Below are positions 8,981 to 16,116 of a stretch of 64,000 bases of DNA, in pieces. The notes under the pieces are model-generated. The model made no database searches and was not told the DNA's origin. It saw only the letters and a list, made by a program, of their open reading frames with translations. The translations under genes were made by a program, and so were the position numbers. Numbering within the stretch: position 1 is the stretch's first letter; every line of letters begins with the position of its first letter. Source of the DNA: Cypionkella sp049896245 (GTDB lineage Bacteria; Pseudomonadota; Alphaproteobacteria; Rhodobacterales; Rhodobacteraceae); the NCBI RefSeq assembly GCF_049896245.1, contig NZ_JAFCTX010000005.1, positions 62,001-126,000 of the forward strand. Direction: 5' to 3'.

Positions 8981-10270
8981 TCACTTAACGAGGTGCAACT
9001 GTTGCCGTGGTGCCGCTTTGCCCGAAGTAAGCGCATCGTAGGGGTCTTCCGGTTGCAGCATCATATCTACCACCTGTCGTAGCAATTCACGCCGCCCGCG
9101 CGCACTGTAGAAGCCGCCCGGCACTTGGCTGGTTTCCAACAAATAGTGGCGATAATCGCGGTAAGCGCGGCTGTCGGGGCGGGTGGGCAGGGTGAAGAAG
9201 TCTTTCAGGCTTTGGGTGGAGACGAATTCAGGTTTGGCATAGACCGCAGCACCAAAGGTTTTTAGCGGCAATCCGCGCCACAGAACTTGCTGGGCGGCGG
9301 TAGAATTCACTGTCACGGCAGAGCGGGCGTGGTTCAAAAGCGCCGCCAATTTGCCGCCGCGCACGAAATGCACGCGAGAGGTCACGCCATGCAGGGCGGC
9401 CAAGCGTTTGATTTCACGCGCAACGGGGACACGGCCATCTTCCAAAGGGTGGGCTTTGAAGACGATGTGGTGATGCGGGGCGGCACCTTTGGCGAAGCCT
9501 TCGATCACCAGCGCCAGAAACTCGGTCATGGTTTTGAACGGCGAGTGCATTTGAAAGCTGGCGTCATGTTCCAGTTGCAGCAGCACCAGATGATAGGGGA
9601 AGCCGCCGTGTTTGATGCGGAAAGTGGCGGCGATACGCTCCCAGCGATGCACGGGCAGCAGCACAAGGCGTTTGACATAAAGCCAGAATTCTTGCCGCAC
9701 GCTTAGGGCGCGATGCGGTCGAAAATTGCGATAATCCCAAAATCCGGTCATTACGAACCAATGATAGAGCGCGCCCCAGAACATATGCTGGCGCATGTCA
9801 CCCCACCGGGCGGGGGCGTCGGGGAGTTCCATGTCCAAAGCCTCGAGCGCCTTTTGCATCTGCGGCACGGACATCTGCATCAGCCGCGAATTGCCGTTCG
9901 AGCCGCCACGTTCATAGCTGATCCAATAGGGCCGCAGATAGCCTTCCTCAAACACATGTACCGTTATGCCGGCGGCGCGGGCGGCAGCGACAGCTGTGGC
10001 ATGGATGGGCCGGGTGTCGCCATATAGCACGATATCGGTGATTTGCTTTTGCTCGATCACCGCGCGGAAGGCCAGCGGCCAGTCTTGCAGCGTGCCTTTA
10101 TAGGCGATGTAGCTGTCATCGCTGGGCCAAAGCGCGCGGTCGCCCCGGTTGAAGCCCACGCGCCAGACCTGCGCGCCTGCGGCTGTCAGCATTTTGCCAA
10201 GGCGATGGAAATACGGGCCATGCGGACCCTGCAAAAACAGAAAGCGGCGATCTTGAGCTGAACCTGACAT
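8981..10270 (-). CDS. kpsS: Capsular polysaccharide beta-Kdo transferase KpsS-like
   Basis: A 429-residue protein of the KpsS/LipB capsule family, thought to add the first Kdo to lysophosphatidylglycerol before KpsC extends the linker. Signature segments are FLFLQGPHGPYFHRLGKML at the N-terminus, VFEEGYLRPYWISYERGG (residues about 125-145), a KAHPLEDGR motif and VTVNSTAAQQVLWRGLPLKTFG near the C-terminus. The start MSGSAQDRRFL was preferred over a longer low-complexity extension; a GAGAAAC segment lies just before it. It is the promoter-proximal gene of the capsule unit and diverges from ribE. Confidence 0.88.
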   Translation of the reverse strand: MSGSAQDRRFLFLQGPHGPYFHRLGKMLTAAGAQVWRVGFNRGDRALWPSDDSYIAYKGTLQDWPLAFRAVIEQKQITDIVLYGDTRPIHATAVAAARAAGITVHVFEEGYLRPYWISYERGGSNGNSRLMQMSVPQMQKALEALDMELPDAPARWGDMRQHMFWGALYHWFVMTGFWDYRNFRPHRALSVRQEFWLYVKRLVLLPVHRWERIAATFRIKHGGFPYHLVLLQLEHDASFQMHSPFKTMTEFLALVIEGFAKGAAPHHHIVFKAHPLEDGRVPVAREIKRLAALHGVTSRVHFVRGGKLAALLNHARSAVTVNSTAAQQVLWRGLPLKTFGAAVYAKPEFVSTQSLKDFFTLPTRPDSRAYRDYRHYLLETSQVPGGFYSARGRRELLRQVVDMMLQPEDPYDALTSGKAAPRQQLHLVK

Positions 10271-10429
10271 GTTTCTCGCGTTTTTAGTCTGCCTGCGCCG
10301 GAGGGTTCCAGAATAGAAGGGGAAAACTGCGGCTTTGTGAACCGTTACCGTAAAAGCGCGGCGAATTTGAGGCGATTGCGCAAGCCGGGCGCAGACGGTA
10401 GCTTTGCGGCAAATCATGAGGGCTATGCT

Positions 10430-11026
10430 ATGTTTACCGGAATTGTCACCGATATGGGCGAAGTGCTGGAGTTGGAGCAGCGCGGCGATCTGCGGGCGCG
10501 GATCGGCACAGTCTATGATGTTGACCGTGTGGATATAGGCGCGTCGATTGCCTGCGAGGGGGTTTGCCTGACCGTGGTGGCGCTGGGAACAAGCCCGCGC
10601 AACTGGTTTGATGTGCAGATTTCGGCGGAATCGGTGTCAAAGACCAATCTGTCGGGGTGGAAGCCTGGCAAACGGCTGAACCTAGAGCGGGCGCTGAAAG
10701 TCGGTGATGAACTGGGCGGGCATATCGTCTCGGGGCATATTGATGGCGTGGCCGAGGTGGTGCGGATCGTGCCCGAGGGCGAGTCCGTGCGGGTGACGTT
10801 TCGCGCGCCAGAGGCTTTGGCGAAGTTTATTGCGTCAAAAGGCTCGGTTGCGCTGAATGGTACATCGTTGACGGTGAATGAGGTCGATGGCTGCGATTTC
10901 GGTATCAATTTCATCCCGCACACGCAGGCGGTGACGACTTGGGGTGAGGTCAAGCTGGGCGATAAGGTAAACCTGGAGGTCGATACCATGGCGCGTTATG
11001 TGGCGCGGTTGCGCGAGTGGGAGTAG
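10430..11026 (+). CDS. ribE: Riboflavin synthase (alpha subunit)
   Basis: Catalyses dismutation of two 6,7-dimethyl-8-ribityllumazine molecules to riboflavin, the last step of riboflavin synthesis. The 198-residue protein starts with the canonical MFTGIVTDMGEV and shows the two lumazine-binding repeats. The first contains ASIACEGVCLTVV; the second begins KVGDELGGHIVSGHIDGVAEV and contains LNGTSLTVNEV. The MFTGIV start is invariant in the family, so upstream in-frame codons were discarded. It is first in a riboflavin cluster with ribB and ribH. Confidence 0.95.
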   Translation: MFTGIVTDMGEVLELEQRGDLRARIGTVYDVDRVDIGASIACEGVCLTVVALGTSPRNWFDVQISAESVSKTNLSGWKPGKRLNLERALKVGDELGGHIVSGHIDGVAEVVRIVPEGESVRVTFRAPEALAKFIASKGSVALNGTSLTVNEVDGCDFGINFIPHTQAVTTWGEVKLGDKVNLEVDTMARYVARLREWE

Positions 11027-11070
11027 GCTTCGCCGCACAGACCTTGTTCGGTTAAGCAGGCGGCGCGGCT

Positions 11071-11125
11071 CTGGCTTTCTGGCCCCTTTGGCGCTAAGGG
11101 CAAAGAGAGAGTTGCAGGAAGCCAG
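11071..11125 (+). promoter_or_regulatory. Hairpin covering the ribB ribosome-binding site
   Basis: CTGGCTT at the left pairs perfectly with AAGCCAG at the right, and the adjacent TCTG/CAGG bases extend the stem with one bulge. The AGGAAG that would serve as the Shine-Dalgarno for ribB lies inside the right arm, three to eight bases before the ATG. The stem could therefore limit ribB initiation. No FMN (RFN) riboswitch consensus is present in this gap. Only the pairing is seen; regulation is inferred. Confidence 0.4.
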
Positions 11126-11128
11126 ATC

Positions 11129-12223
11129 ATGACCACACGCACGGAATACTCGGACGCAATCTCGTCCGTAGAAGAAATCATCGCAGACGCCCGCAATGGC
11201 CGGATGTTCATTCTTGTGGACCACGAAGATCGCGAAAACGAAGGCGATCTGGTGATTCCGGCGGAAATGGCGACGGCTGAGGCGGTGAATTTCATGGCGA
11301 CGCATGGCCGCGGGCTGATTTGCCTGACGCTGACCGGAGCGCGGATTGATGCTTTGGGGCTGCCGCTGATGGCCTCGAAAAACTCCAGCCGTCATGAGAC
11401 TGCGTTTACCGTGTCGATTGAGGCGCGTGAGGGGGTGGAGACCGGGATTTCGGCGCAAGATCGCGCGATCACGATTGCAGTGGCGATTGATCTGAAGTCG
11501 GCTCCGAGTGATCTGGCAACGCCGGGCCATGTCTTTCCGCTGCGCGCCCGCGATGGTGGCGTGCTGGTGCGCGCGGGGCATACCGAGGCTGCGACGGATA
11601 TCTCGCGGCTGGCGGGCTTGAACCCGTCGGGCGTGATCTGCGAGATTATGAAGGATGACGGCACAATGGCGCGACTGCCCGATCTGGTGGCGTTTGCGCA
11701 AAAGCATAATCTGAAGATCGGCACGATTTCCGATCTTATTGCCTATCGTCGGCGGCATGACAATCTGATCAAGGAACGTTCCGTCAAGCGGGTGCAATCT
11801 GTGCATGGCGGCGATTGGCTGATGCGGATTTTCGCCGATGAAACTCATGGCGATGAGCATGTCGTGCTGACCAAGGGTGATCTTTCTGGCGATGGTCCGG
11901 TGCTGGCACGGGTGCATACGCTGAACGCGTTGGAGGATGTGCTGGGCATTGGTGACGATCATGTCGGCGATTTGCAGGGCGCGATGCGGGTGATTTCTGC
12001 CGAGGGGCGCGGGGCGATCGTGCTGCTGCGCGACACCTCGATGAAGGTGGAGGCGGGGGAAGTCAGCCCGCACACGCTGCGGCAATATGGTTTGGGCGCG
12101 CAGATTCTGTCGGCACTGGGCTTGAGTGCGATCACCTTGGTGACAAATTCCAAGGCGCCGAAAGTGGTGGGCCTCGATGCTTATGGGCTGTCGATTGTCG
12201 GCACCCGCGCGATTTCGGAGTAG
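11129..12223 (+). CDS. ribB: 3,4-dihydroxy-2-butanone-4-phosphate synthase with degenerate GTP cyclohydrolase II-like C-terminal domain
   Basis: Bifunctional-length protein (364 residues). The N-terminal half is a complete DHBP synthase: ILVDHEDRENEGDLVIPAE (acidic metal/active-site loop), FMATHGRGLICL, and TPGHVFPLRARDGGVLVRAGHTEA. The C-terminal half has the GTP cyclohydrolase II fold, but the segment where zinc-binding cysteines and the RCDCG loop should occur reads ARVHTLNALEDVLG and carries no cysteine. By comparison with RibBA enzymes it should not hydrolyse GTP, so only the DHBP synthase activity is expected. It lies in a riboflavin operon and is followed 3 nt later by ribH. Confidence 0.9.
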   Translation: MTTRTEYSDAISSVEEIIADARNGRMFILVDHEDRENEGDLVIPAEMATAEAVNFMATHGRGLICLTLTGARIDALGLPLMASKNSSRHETAFTVSIEAREGVETGISAQDRAITIAVAIDLKSAPSDLATPGHVFPLRARDGGVLVRAGHTEAATDISRLAGLNPSGVICEIMKDDGTMARLPDLVAFAQKHNLKIGTISDLIAYRRRHDNLIKERSVKRVQSVHGGDWLMRIFADETHGDEHVVLTKGDLSGDGPVLARVHTLNALEDVLGIGDDHVGDLQGAMRVISAEGRGAIVLLRDTSMKVEAGEVSPHTLRQYGLGAQILSALGLSAITLVTNSKAPKVVGLDAYGLSIVGTRAISE

Positions 12224-12226
12224 ATC

Positions 12227-12727
12227 ATGGCTGCCAATGAAACCCGTTACACCCTGCCGTTGCCGGAATTTCGCGCGCCTGTGAAGCTGCTGATCGTGGT
12301 GGCCCCCTACTATAAAGACATCACCGATCAGTTGGTGGCAGGCGCGCAAGCTGTTGCTGCGGCTTGCGGTGCGACTGCCGAGATCATCGAAGTGCCGGGG
12401 GCGCTGGAAGTGCCGACGGCGATTGCTTTGGCCGAACGGATGGCGAAGTTTGACGGCTATGTCGCGCTCGGCTGCGTCATTCGCGGGGAAACGACGCATT
12501 ATGATACCGTGTGCAATGACAGTTCTCGGGCGATTACCATGCTGGGGTTGCAGGGCGCTGCGATTGGCAATGGCATCCTGACGGTGGAAAACCGCAAGCA
12601 GGCAGAAGTGCGTGCCGAGGCGCTTGGGCAAAACAAAGGTGGCGGTGCAGCCGCTGCGGCCTTGCACCTGATCGCCTTATCGCGCAAATGGGCGACCGAC
12701 ACCAAGGGGATCGGTTTTCGTCCATGA
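12227..12727 (+). CDS. ribH: 6,7-dimethyl-8-ribityllumazine synthase
   Basis: Condenses 5-amino-6-ribitylaminouracil with dihydroxybutanone phosphate in the penultimate step of riboflavin synthesis. The protein has 166 residues, typical for the icosahedral or decameric enzyme. Motifs are IVVAPYYKDITDQLVAGA at the N-terminus, EVPGALEVPTAI, ALGCVIRGETTHYDTVCNDS (phosphate and substrate contacts) and GNGILTVENRKQA. It starts 3 nt after ribB and overlaps nusB by ATGA, so the operon is translationally coupled. Confidence 0.95.
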   Translation: MAANETRYTLPLPEFRAPVKLLIVVAPYYKDITDQLVAGAQAVAAACGATAEIIEVPGALEVPTAIALAERMAKFDGYVALGCVIRGETTHYDTVCNDSSRAITMLGLQGAAIGNGILTVENRKQAEVRAEALGQNKGGGAAAAALHLIALSRKWATDTKGIGFRP

Positions 12728-13197
12728 CTTCCAACACCGCCAAGCCTGACAAGAAGCAGATGAAATCAGCCGCACGGCTTTATGCCGTGCAGGCGTTGTT
12801 TCAGATGGAAGCCTCGGGACAGACCGTCGAGTCGATCCGGCGCGAGTTTGAAACCCATCGCTTCGGGGCGATTTATGATGGCGACGAGATGGCGGAGGGC
12901 AATGTCGATCACTTCCGCGCCGTGGTTGACCATGCGGTTAACTTTCAGGCGATGATCGACCAGATGACCGACCGGGCCTTGGTTGCGAAATGGCCGATTG
13001 ACCGGATTGACCCGGTGATCCGGGCTTTGTTCCGTGCCGCTGGGGCGGAATTGACCCAGATGGTGACGCCACCGAAAGTCACGATCAACGAATATGTCGA
13101 TGTCGCCAAGGCGTTCTTCCCCGAGGGGAAGGAATCGAAATTCGTCAACGCGGTGCTGGATCATATGGCGCGCGAAGCGAATCCCGAGGCATTTTAG
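12724..13197 (+). CDS. nusB: Transcription antitermination protein NusB
   Basis: All-helical RNA-binding antitermination factor of 157 residues that works with NusE/S10 on boxA of rRNA operons. Recognisable segments are SAARLYAVQALFQMEASG at the N-terminus, RALFRAAGAELTQM in the middle, and TINEYVDVAKAFFPEGKESKFVNAVLD near the C-terminus, which is the NusB signature. The start overlaps the ribH stop (ATGA). The ribH-nusB linkage is common across Proteobacteria. Confidence 0.95.
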   Translation: MTSNTAKPDKKQMKSAARLYAVQALFQMEASGQTVESIRREFETHRFGAIYDGDEMAEGNVDHFRAVVDHAVNFQAMIDQMTDRALVAKWPIDRIDPVIRALFRAAGAELTQMVTPPKVTINEYVDVAKAFFPEGKESKFVNAVLDHMAREANPEAF

Positions 13198-13291
13198 GGT
13201 CCTAGGCCCATTAAGTTTCAGGGCCAAATCTTTTCCAAGGATATGGCTTTGGCGCGCGTCAAAGTCTTATCGGTTGTGAAAGGACTATGTG

Positions 13292-13660
13292 ATGAAACAT
13301 TTCTGGATGGCGGCGCTGATGCTGGCGGCTTGTGTGGAGACCGGGCAGGCGGGCACCGATTGGGTGCTGGCCTCGGTCGATGGCGCGGCGGTGGATTATA
13401 CTGCAACGCTCAGCTTGGCCGAGCCGGGGCGGGTGGTGGGTCAAGCGCCCTGCAACCGCTACTTCGCCGATGTGACGCGGGACGGTGCGGCCTTTAAGCT
13501 GGGCATGATTGGCACCACCCGGATGGCCTGTTTGCAGATCAAGGGCGAAGCTGCGTTTTTCCAAACGCTTCAGGGCATCGAGACGGCTGAGGAGACGGCG
13601 GCGCAACTTGTGTTGACCGGGGCGGGGCATCAGATGGTGTTCATGCCCGCAACGCAGTGA
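13292..13660 (+). CDS. META domain-containing lipoprotein (HslJ-like)
   Basis: A small secreted protein (122 residues) with a short hydrophobic N-terminus ending MLAACVETG, a plausible lipobox. A META domain follows: WVLASVDGAAVDYTATLSL, then QAPCNRYFADVT and TTRMACLQIKGEAAFFQTLQ, in which the PCNRY and MAC...E pattern is diagnostic. AAAGGA lies seven bases before the ATG; a GTG immediately upstream is in frame but closer to the ribosome-binding site than usual. META proteins are linked to envelope stress or motility, but no role can be assigned here. Confidence 0.8.
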   Translation: MKHFWMAALMLAACVETGQAGTDWVLASVDGAAVDYTATLSLAEPGRVVGQAPCNRYFADVTRDGAAFKLGMIGTTRMACLQIKGEAAFFQTLQGIETAEETAAQLVLTGAGHQMVFMPATQ

Positions 13661-14010
13661 TCCGCCGATACAGAGATTTCGGCGCTGATCACGCGGCTTA
13701 TGGGGCTGTTTCTGCGGTTTTGCGCAACACTGGCAGGTTGCCGCTACAGCCGAGCAGGCCAAAAGCCTTCAAATTTTGCGTGTTTAACGGGCCATCCAAG
13801 ACCTTGGGGTTGGTTCCATCACGTTTCTGTAACACTGGGCGTGTTACAGGATTTGCGCAAAAACTCGCCGTAAATTTTCTGATTTCGGCGGAAAAATGAT
13901 GTGAAATCATTTGCTTGGCATCTGGGCTTGAATGACCTCTCCCGATGAAACATTTGCACTTCAGCGCCGGAAAACTTCGGTGCAAGGGATAGATGTTGAA
14001 AGGACGGATC
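13661..14010. other. Intergenic region upstream of the DUF481 protein gene
   Basis: 350 bases without a credible gene. An 80-codon open frame here has atypical composition and no homology that I recognise. Its one notable element is a perfect inverted repeat listed separately. No clear sigma-70 promoter was identified. Confidence 0.5.
13894..13912. promoter_or_regulatory. Perfect 7-bp inverted repeat, possible operator
   Basis: AAATGAT and ATCATTT flank the 5-base spacer GTGAA, forming a 19-bp dyad about 100 bp before the DUF481 protein gene. The spacing and AT-rich half-sites resemble operators of dimeric regulators, and there is partial similarity to Fur-type half-sites. It does not match the FNR (TTGAT-N4-ATCAA) or CRP consensus. 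The dyad is seen; its role is inferred. Confidence 0.35.
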
Positions 14011-14856
14011 ATGAAGAACGTAACTCGTATCGCGGCAGTATCCGCATTCGCTCTGGCTATGGGGTCGATGCCCGTCTTGGCACAGACAACGCTGTTGGGG
14101 TCGTCTGCGGTGAACGATCAGGTCGACGATTTGGCGATCAAAGCCAACCGTGACATGGCGCGCGGCAATGATGAGATGCGCTTTGGCAACCAGGATATGC
14201 GCCAAGGCATGTCGGGGTCGGCGTCGCTGGGCTATAGTGGCAAAACCGGCAATAATGAATCGCAAGAGTTTTCAGCTGGCGCGCGGTTGCGTTTCAACCA
14301 AGATCGCTTTGTGCAGACCCTCAGCTTTGTCGTTGACTATGCCGACGCCGATAACGTGAAGTCGAAAGAAGATGTTTTGGCGGTCTATGACGCCAACTAT
14401 TACTTCACCGACAAGATTTACGGCTTTGTCTTGGGCCGGATCAATTCGGATGGCTTGGCGCAGGATGCGGTCGATCCTTCCACCTCGTTGTCGAAAGATG
14501 CGTTCTTGGGCTTTGGTCCGGGTTACCGTATCGTGAACAACGAGAACATCGCTTGGCGCGTGCAGGCCGGTGTTGGTATCAGCTATCTGGAATTCGGTGA
14601 TGACCGCAGCACAACTGAATCTGCGGGAATCGTTTCGTCGCGCTTCTTCTATAAGATCAACGAAAACGTTTTTGCCAGCATGGACACCGATGTGCTGAAA
14701 TCGGACACCGCACTGCGCATCGGCAACGACTTGGGCGTGAGTTTCAAGGTAACGGACGCGTTCTCGACGCGTGTCAGCTATCTGACGGACTATAACGACA
14801 GCCGCGCGATCCGCGCGGACAACAAACTGGGCGTGTCGCTGGTTTACGGCTTCTGA
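14011..14856 (+). CDS. DUF481 family outer-membrane beta-barrel protein
   Basis: A 281-residue exported protein. The signal peptide (MKNVTRIAAVSAFALAMGSM, then PVLAQ with cleavage after A-Q-like residues) is followed by a helical linker and a barrel of about ten amphipathic strands: ASLGYSGKTGNNESQEFSAG, QTLSFVVDYADADN, YYFTDKIYGFVLGRINSD and others. It ends with strand LGVSLVYGF, whose terminal phenylalanine is typical of outer-membrane proteins. The pattern matches DUF481 (YdiY-like), often salt- or acid-inducible. AAGGA precedes the ATG by six bases. A strong terminator follows. Confidence 0.85.
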   Translation: MKNVTRIAAVSAFALAMGSMPVLAQTTLLGSSAVNDQVDDLAIKANRDMARGNDEMRFGNQDMRQGMSGSASLGYSGKTGNNESQEFSAGARLRFNQDRFVQTLSFVVDYADADNVKSKEDVLAVYDANYYFTDKIYGFVLGRINSDGLAQDAVDPSTSLSKDAFLGFGPGYRIVNNENIAWRVQAGVGISYLEFGDDRSTTESAGIVSSRFFYKINENVFASMDTDVLKSDTALRIGNDLGVSFKVTDAFSTRVSYLTDYNDSRAIRADNKLGVSLVYGF

Positions 14857-14874
14857 TCACGGCCTGAGATGCGG

Positions 14875-14905
14875 AAAAGGGGACAGCGCGCGCTGTCCCC
14901 TTTTT
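14875..14905 (+). terminator. Rho-independent terminator
   Basis: A long perfect palindrome: GGGGACAGCG pairs with CGCTGTCCCC around a tight CG centre. Its left flank is AAAA and its right flank is TTTTT, so it can act in both directions. It terminates the DUF481 protein gene on the plus strand. Confidence 0.92.
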
Positions 14906-15179
14906 CATGCGCTGGGTCGAAGTGGCGGGCCCGCAGCGGCCGTGACGGCGTGAATTTCCCGAGAGCCTGAGTGTTCAGGTTGGTCGCCAGGTAGCAAGAC
15001 CAGGATCTTGCCAGAGCCAGCTCCCTCGGAGATGCTTATCGGCCACTGGAAAAGGGCCATACACGAGAAGAGCAGAACTCGCCAAGGCTGAATGTAGGCT
15101 TGCATGGGTGCGATAGCAAGGGCGTAGCATCGGGCCCGAGGGGCTTGCAGCGTGTTCACCTTTGGTTCATATTTTCCCA
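14906..15179 (-). ncRNA. Candidate structured RNA on the minus strand (unassigned)
   Basis: No credible protein gene is found between the terminator and mmcB. On the minus strand TTGCTA and TACATT are separated by 17 bp, a fair sigma-70 promoter. Downstream, several perfect hairpins are present (GCAAGA/TCTTGC, CCTGA/TCAGG) inside a longer CCGAG/CTCGG closing helix. Transcription in this direction would stop at the bidirectional terminator at the left end. The size would suit a small regulatory RNA; I could not match it to 6S, SRP RNA or tmRNA. A 91-codon open frame on the same strand has no recognisable features. Confidence 0.25.
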
Positions 15180-15641
15180 ATGGATATCGAAGACATCTTG
15201 CCCGTGATGCCCGGCCAGCGCCTTGCGCGCGGGGTGTGCCGTGCCATGCGGCAGTTTGATTTCGTGACAGTGGAAGAACTGGTGCCGACCCCCGGCTTGC
15301 GGGTCGATGTGATGGCGCTGGGGCCCAAGGGCGAAATCTGGATCATCGAGTGTAAATCCAGCCGCGCCGATTATAGGGCGGATCAGAAATGGCAGGGCTA
15401 CCTCGAATGGTGTGACCGATTTTTCTGGGCGGTGGATGGCGATTTTCCAATCCAGTTGCTGCCCGAGGCATCAGGTCTGATTATAGCCGACGCCTATGAC
15501 GCAGCGATTGTGCGGATGGGGCCGGACACGCCGCTGAGCGCTGCCCGTCGCCGCGTGATGCTGCAAAAATTCGCCCGTCATGCAGCGCTGCGGCTGCAAA
15601 GTTACCGCGACCCCGGCGTCAGCGTTTTTTCTTGGGCTTAG
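15180..15641 (+). CDS. mmcB: MmcB family DNA repair protein
   Basis: A 153-residue protein with a PD-(D/E)xK-nuclease-like core: RVDVMALGPKGEIWIIECKS, where the D, E and ECK residues form the catalytic triad pattern, then YRADQKWQGYLEWCDRFFWAV. This is the MmcB/DUF1052 family, which is restricted largely to alphaproteobacteria and is associated with the LexA-regulated mutagenesis response in Caulobacter. The ATG was chosen over an in-frame TTG six codons upstream. No LexA box (GTTC-N7-GTTC) is evident just upstream. The 3' end overlaps the convergent DUF6324 protein gene by 23 nt. Confidence 0.85.
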   Translation: MDIEDILPVMPGQRLARGVCRAMRQFDFVTVEELVPTPGLRVDVMALGPKGEIWIIECKSSRADYRADQKWQGYLEWCDRFFWAVDGDFPIQLLPEASGLIIADAYDAAIVRMGPDTPLSAARRRVMLQKFARHAALRLQSYRDPGVSVFSWA

Positions 15642-15834
15642 CGCCACCGGCAATCGCCCGCGCGGCTTCGGCTGCTGCCATCAGTTCTTCGGCGATTTCT
15701 TCGGCCTCATCAGCGTCAAAATCCAAAGGCAGCTCAACGCCGCCATCCGCTTCGATATAGATCCGCACCATGCCCAGCTCGGTCGGGCCGATCTGGATGT
15801 TGGCTGCGATGTCGCTTTGCTTGTCGATGCCCAT
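15619..15834 (-). CDS. DUF6324 family protein
   Basis: A short acidic protein of 71 residues: NIQIGPTELGMVRIYIEADG, then an acidic helical segment DADEAEEIAEELMAAAEAAR and a basic tail PKKKR. It matches a small conserved family found mainly in Rhodobacterales. Function is unknown. It is convergent with mmcB and overlaps its last codons. Confidence 0.8.
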   Translation of the reverse strand: MGIDKQSDIAANIQIGPTELGMVRIYIEADGGVELPLDFDADEAEEIAEELMAAAEAARAIAGGAKPKKKR

Positions 15835-15936
15835 CTGGCTGTTCCTTTATCTTTGCATTGGGGTAACAAGCGGCGCAAACTTTGGCAATCCTGCCCTTGC
15901 AATCCCGCAAGCGTGGCGTTAAATCCCCGCTTGCGT

Positions 15937-16013
15937 GCCGCGTTAGCTCAGTTGGTTAGAGCGCTAGATTGTGGATCTAGAGGTCCCCCGTTCGAGCCGG
16001 GGACGTGGTACCA
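15937..16013 (+). tRNA. tRNA-His (anticodon GTG)
   Basis: A 77-nt cloverleaf with CCA encoded. D-arm TAGCTCAGTTGGTTAGAGC, anticodon loop ATTGTGGAT with GTG at 15971-15973, and T-arm CCCCGTTCGAGCCGGGG are all standard. The acceptor starts directly at G1 and the discriminator is A73, followed by CCA. Most bacterial tRNA-His have an extra G-1 and C73. The G-1-less, A73 form is the known alphaproteobacterial variant recognised by a divergent HisRS. Confidence 0.97.
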
Positions 16014-16116
16014 TCCTTCCTTCAGCCTTGGTTAAAGCCCGCTTGTATCTGATTGCGGCTCTTGGCCCCAGCGCATTGCGGCTGTATGGTCGGCCTTCCA
16101 AGTGAAGGACCAAGCT

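Noticed and set aside
11027..11128. FMN (RFN) riboswitch before ribB
   Set aside because: The conserved RFN words (AGGATCTTCGGGGCAGGGT and partners) are absent; only a simple hairpin is present.
10835..12667. 610-codon open frame antisense to ribB and ribH
   Set aside because: It lies exactly opposite proven riboflavin genes; the product is rich in His, Arg and Gln with no domain, typical of a shadow frame in GC-rich DNA.
13657..13899. 80-codon open frame upstream of the DUF481 protein gene
   Set aside because: It overlaps the META gene stop, lacks a ribosome-binding site and has no family features.
14906..15179. 6S RNA, SRP RNA or tmRNA
   Set aside because: I could not match the conserved 6S bubble, the SRP GGAA loop or tmRNA acceptor/tag features; it is kept only as an unassigned candidate.
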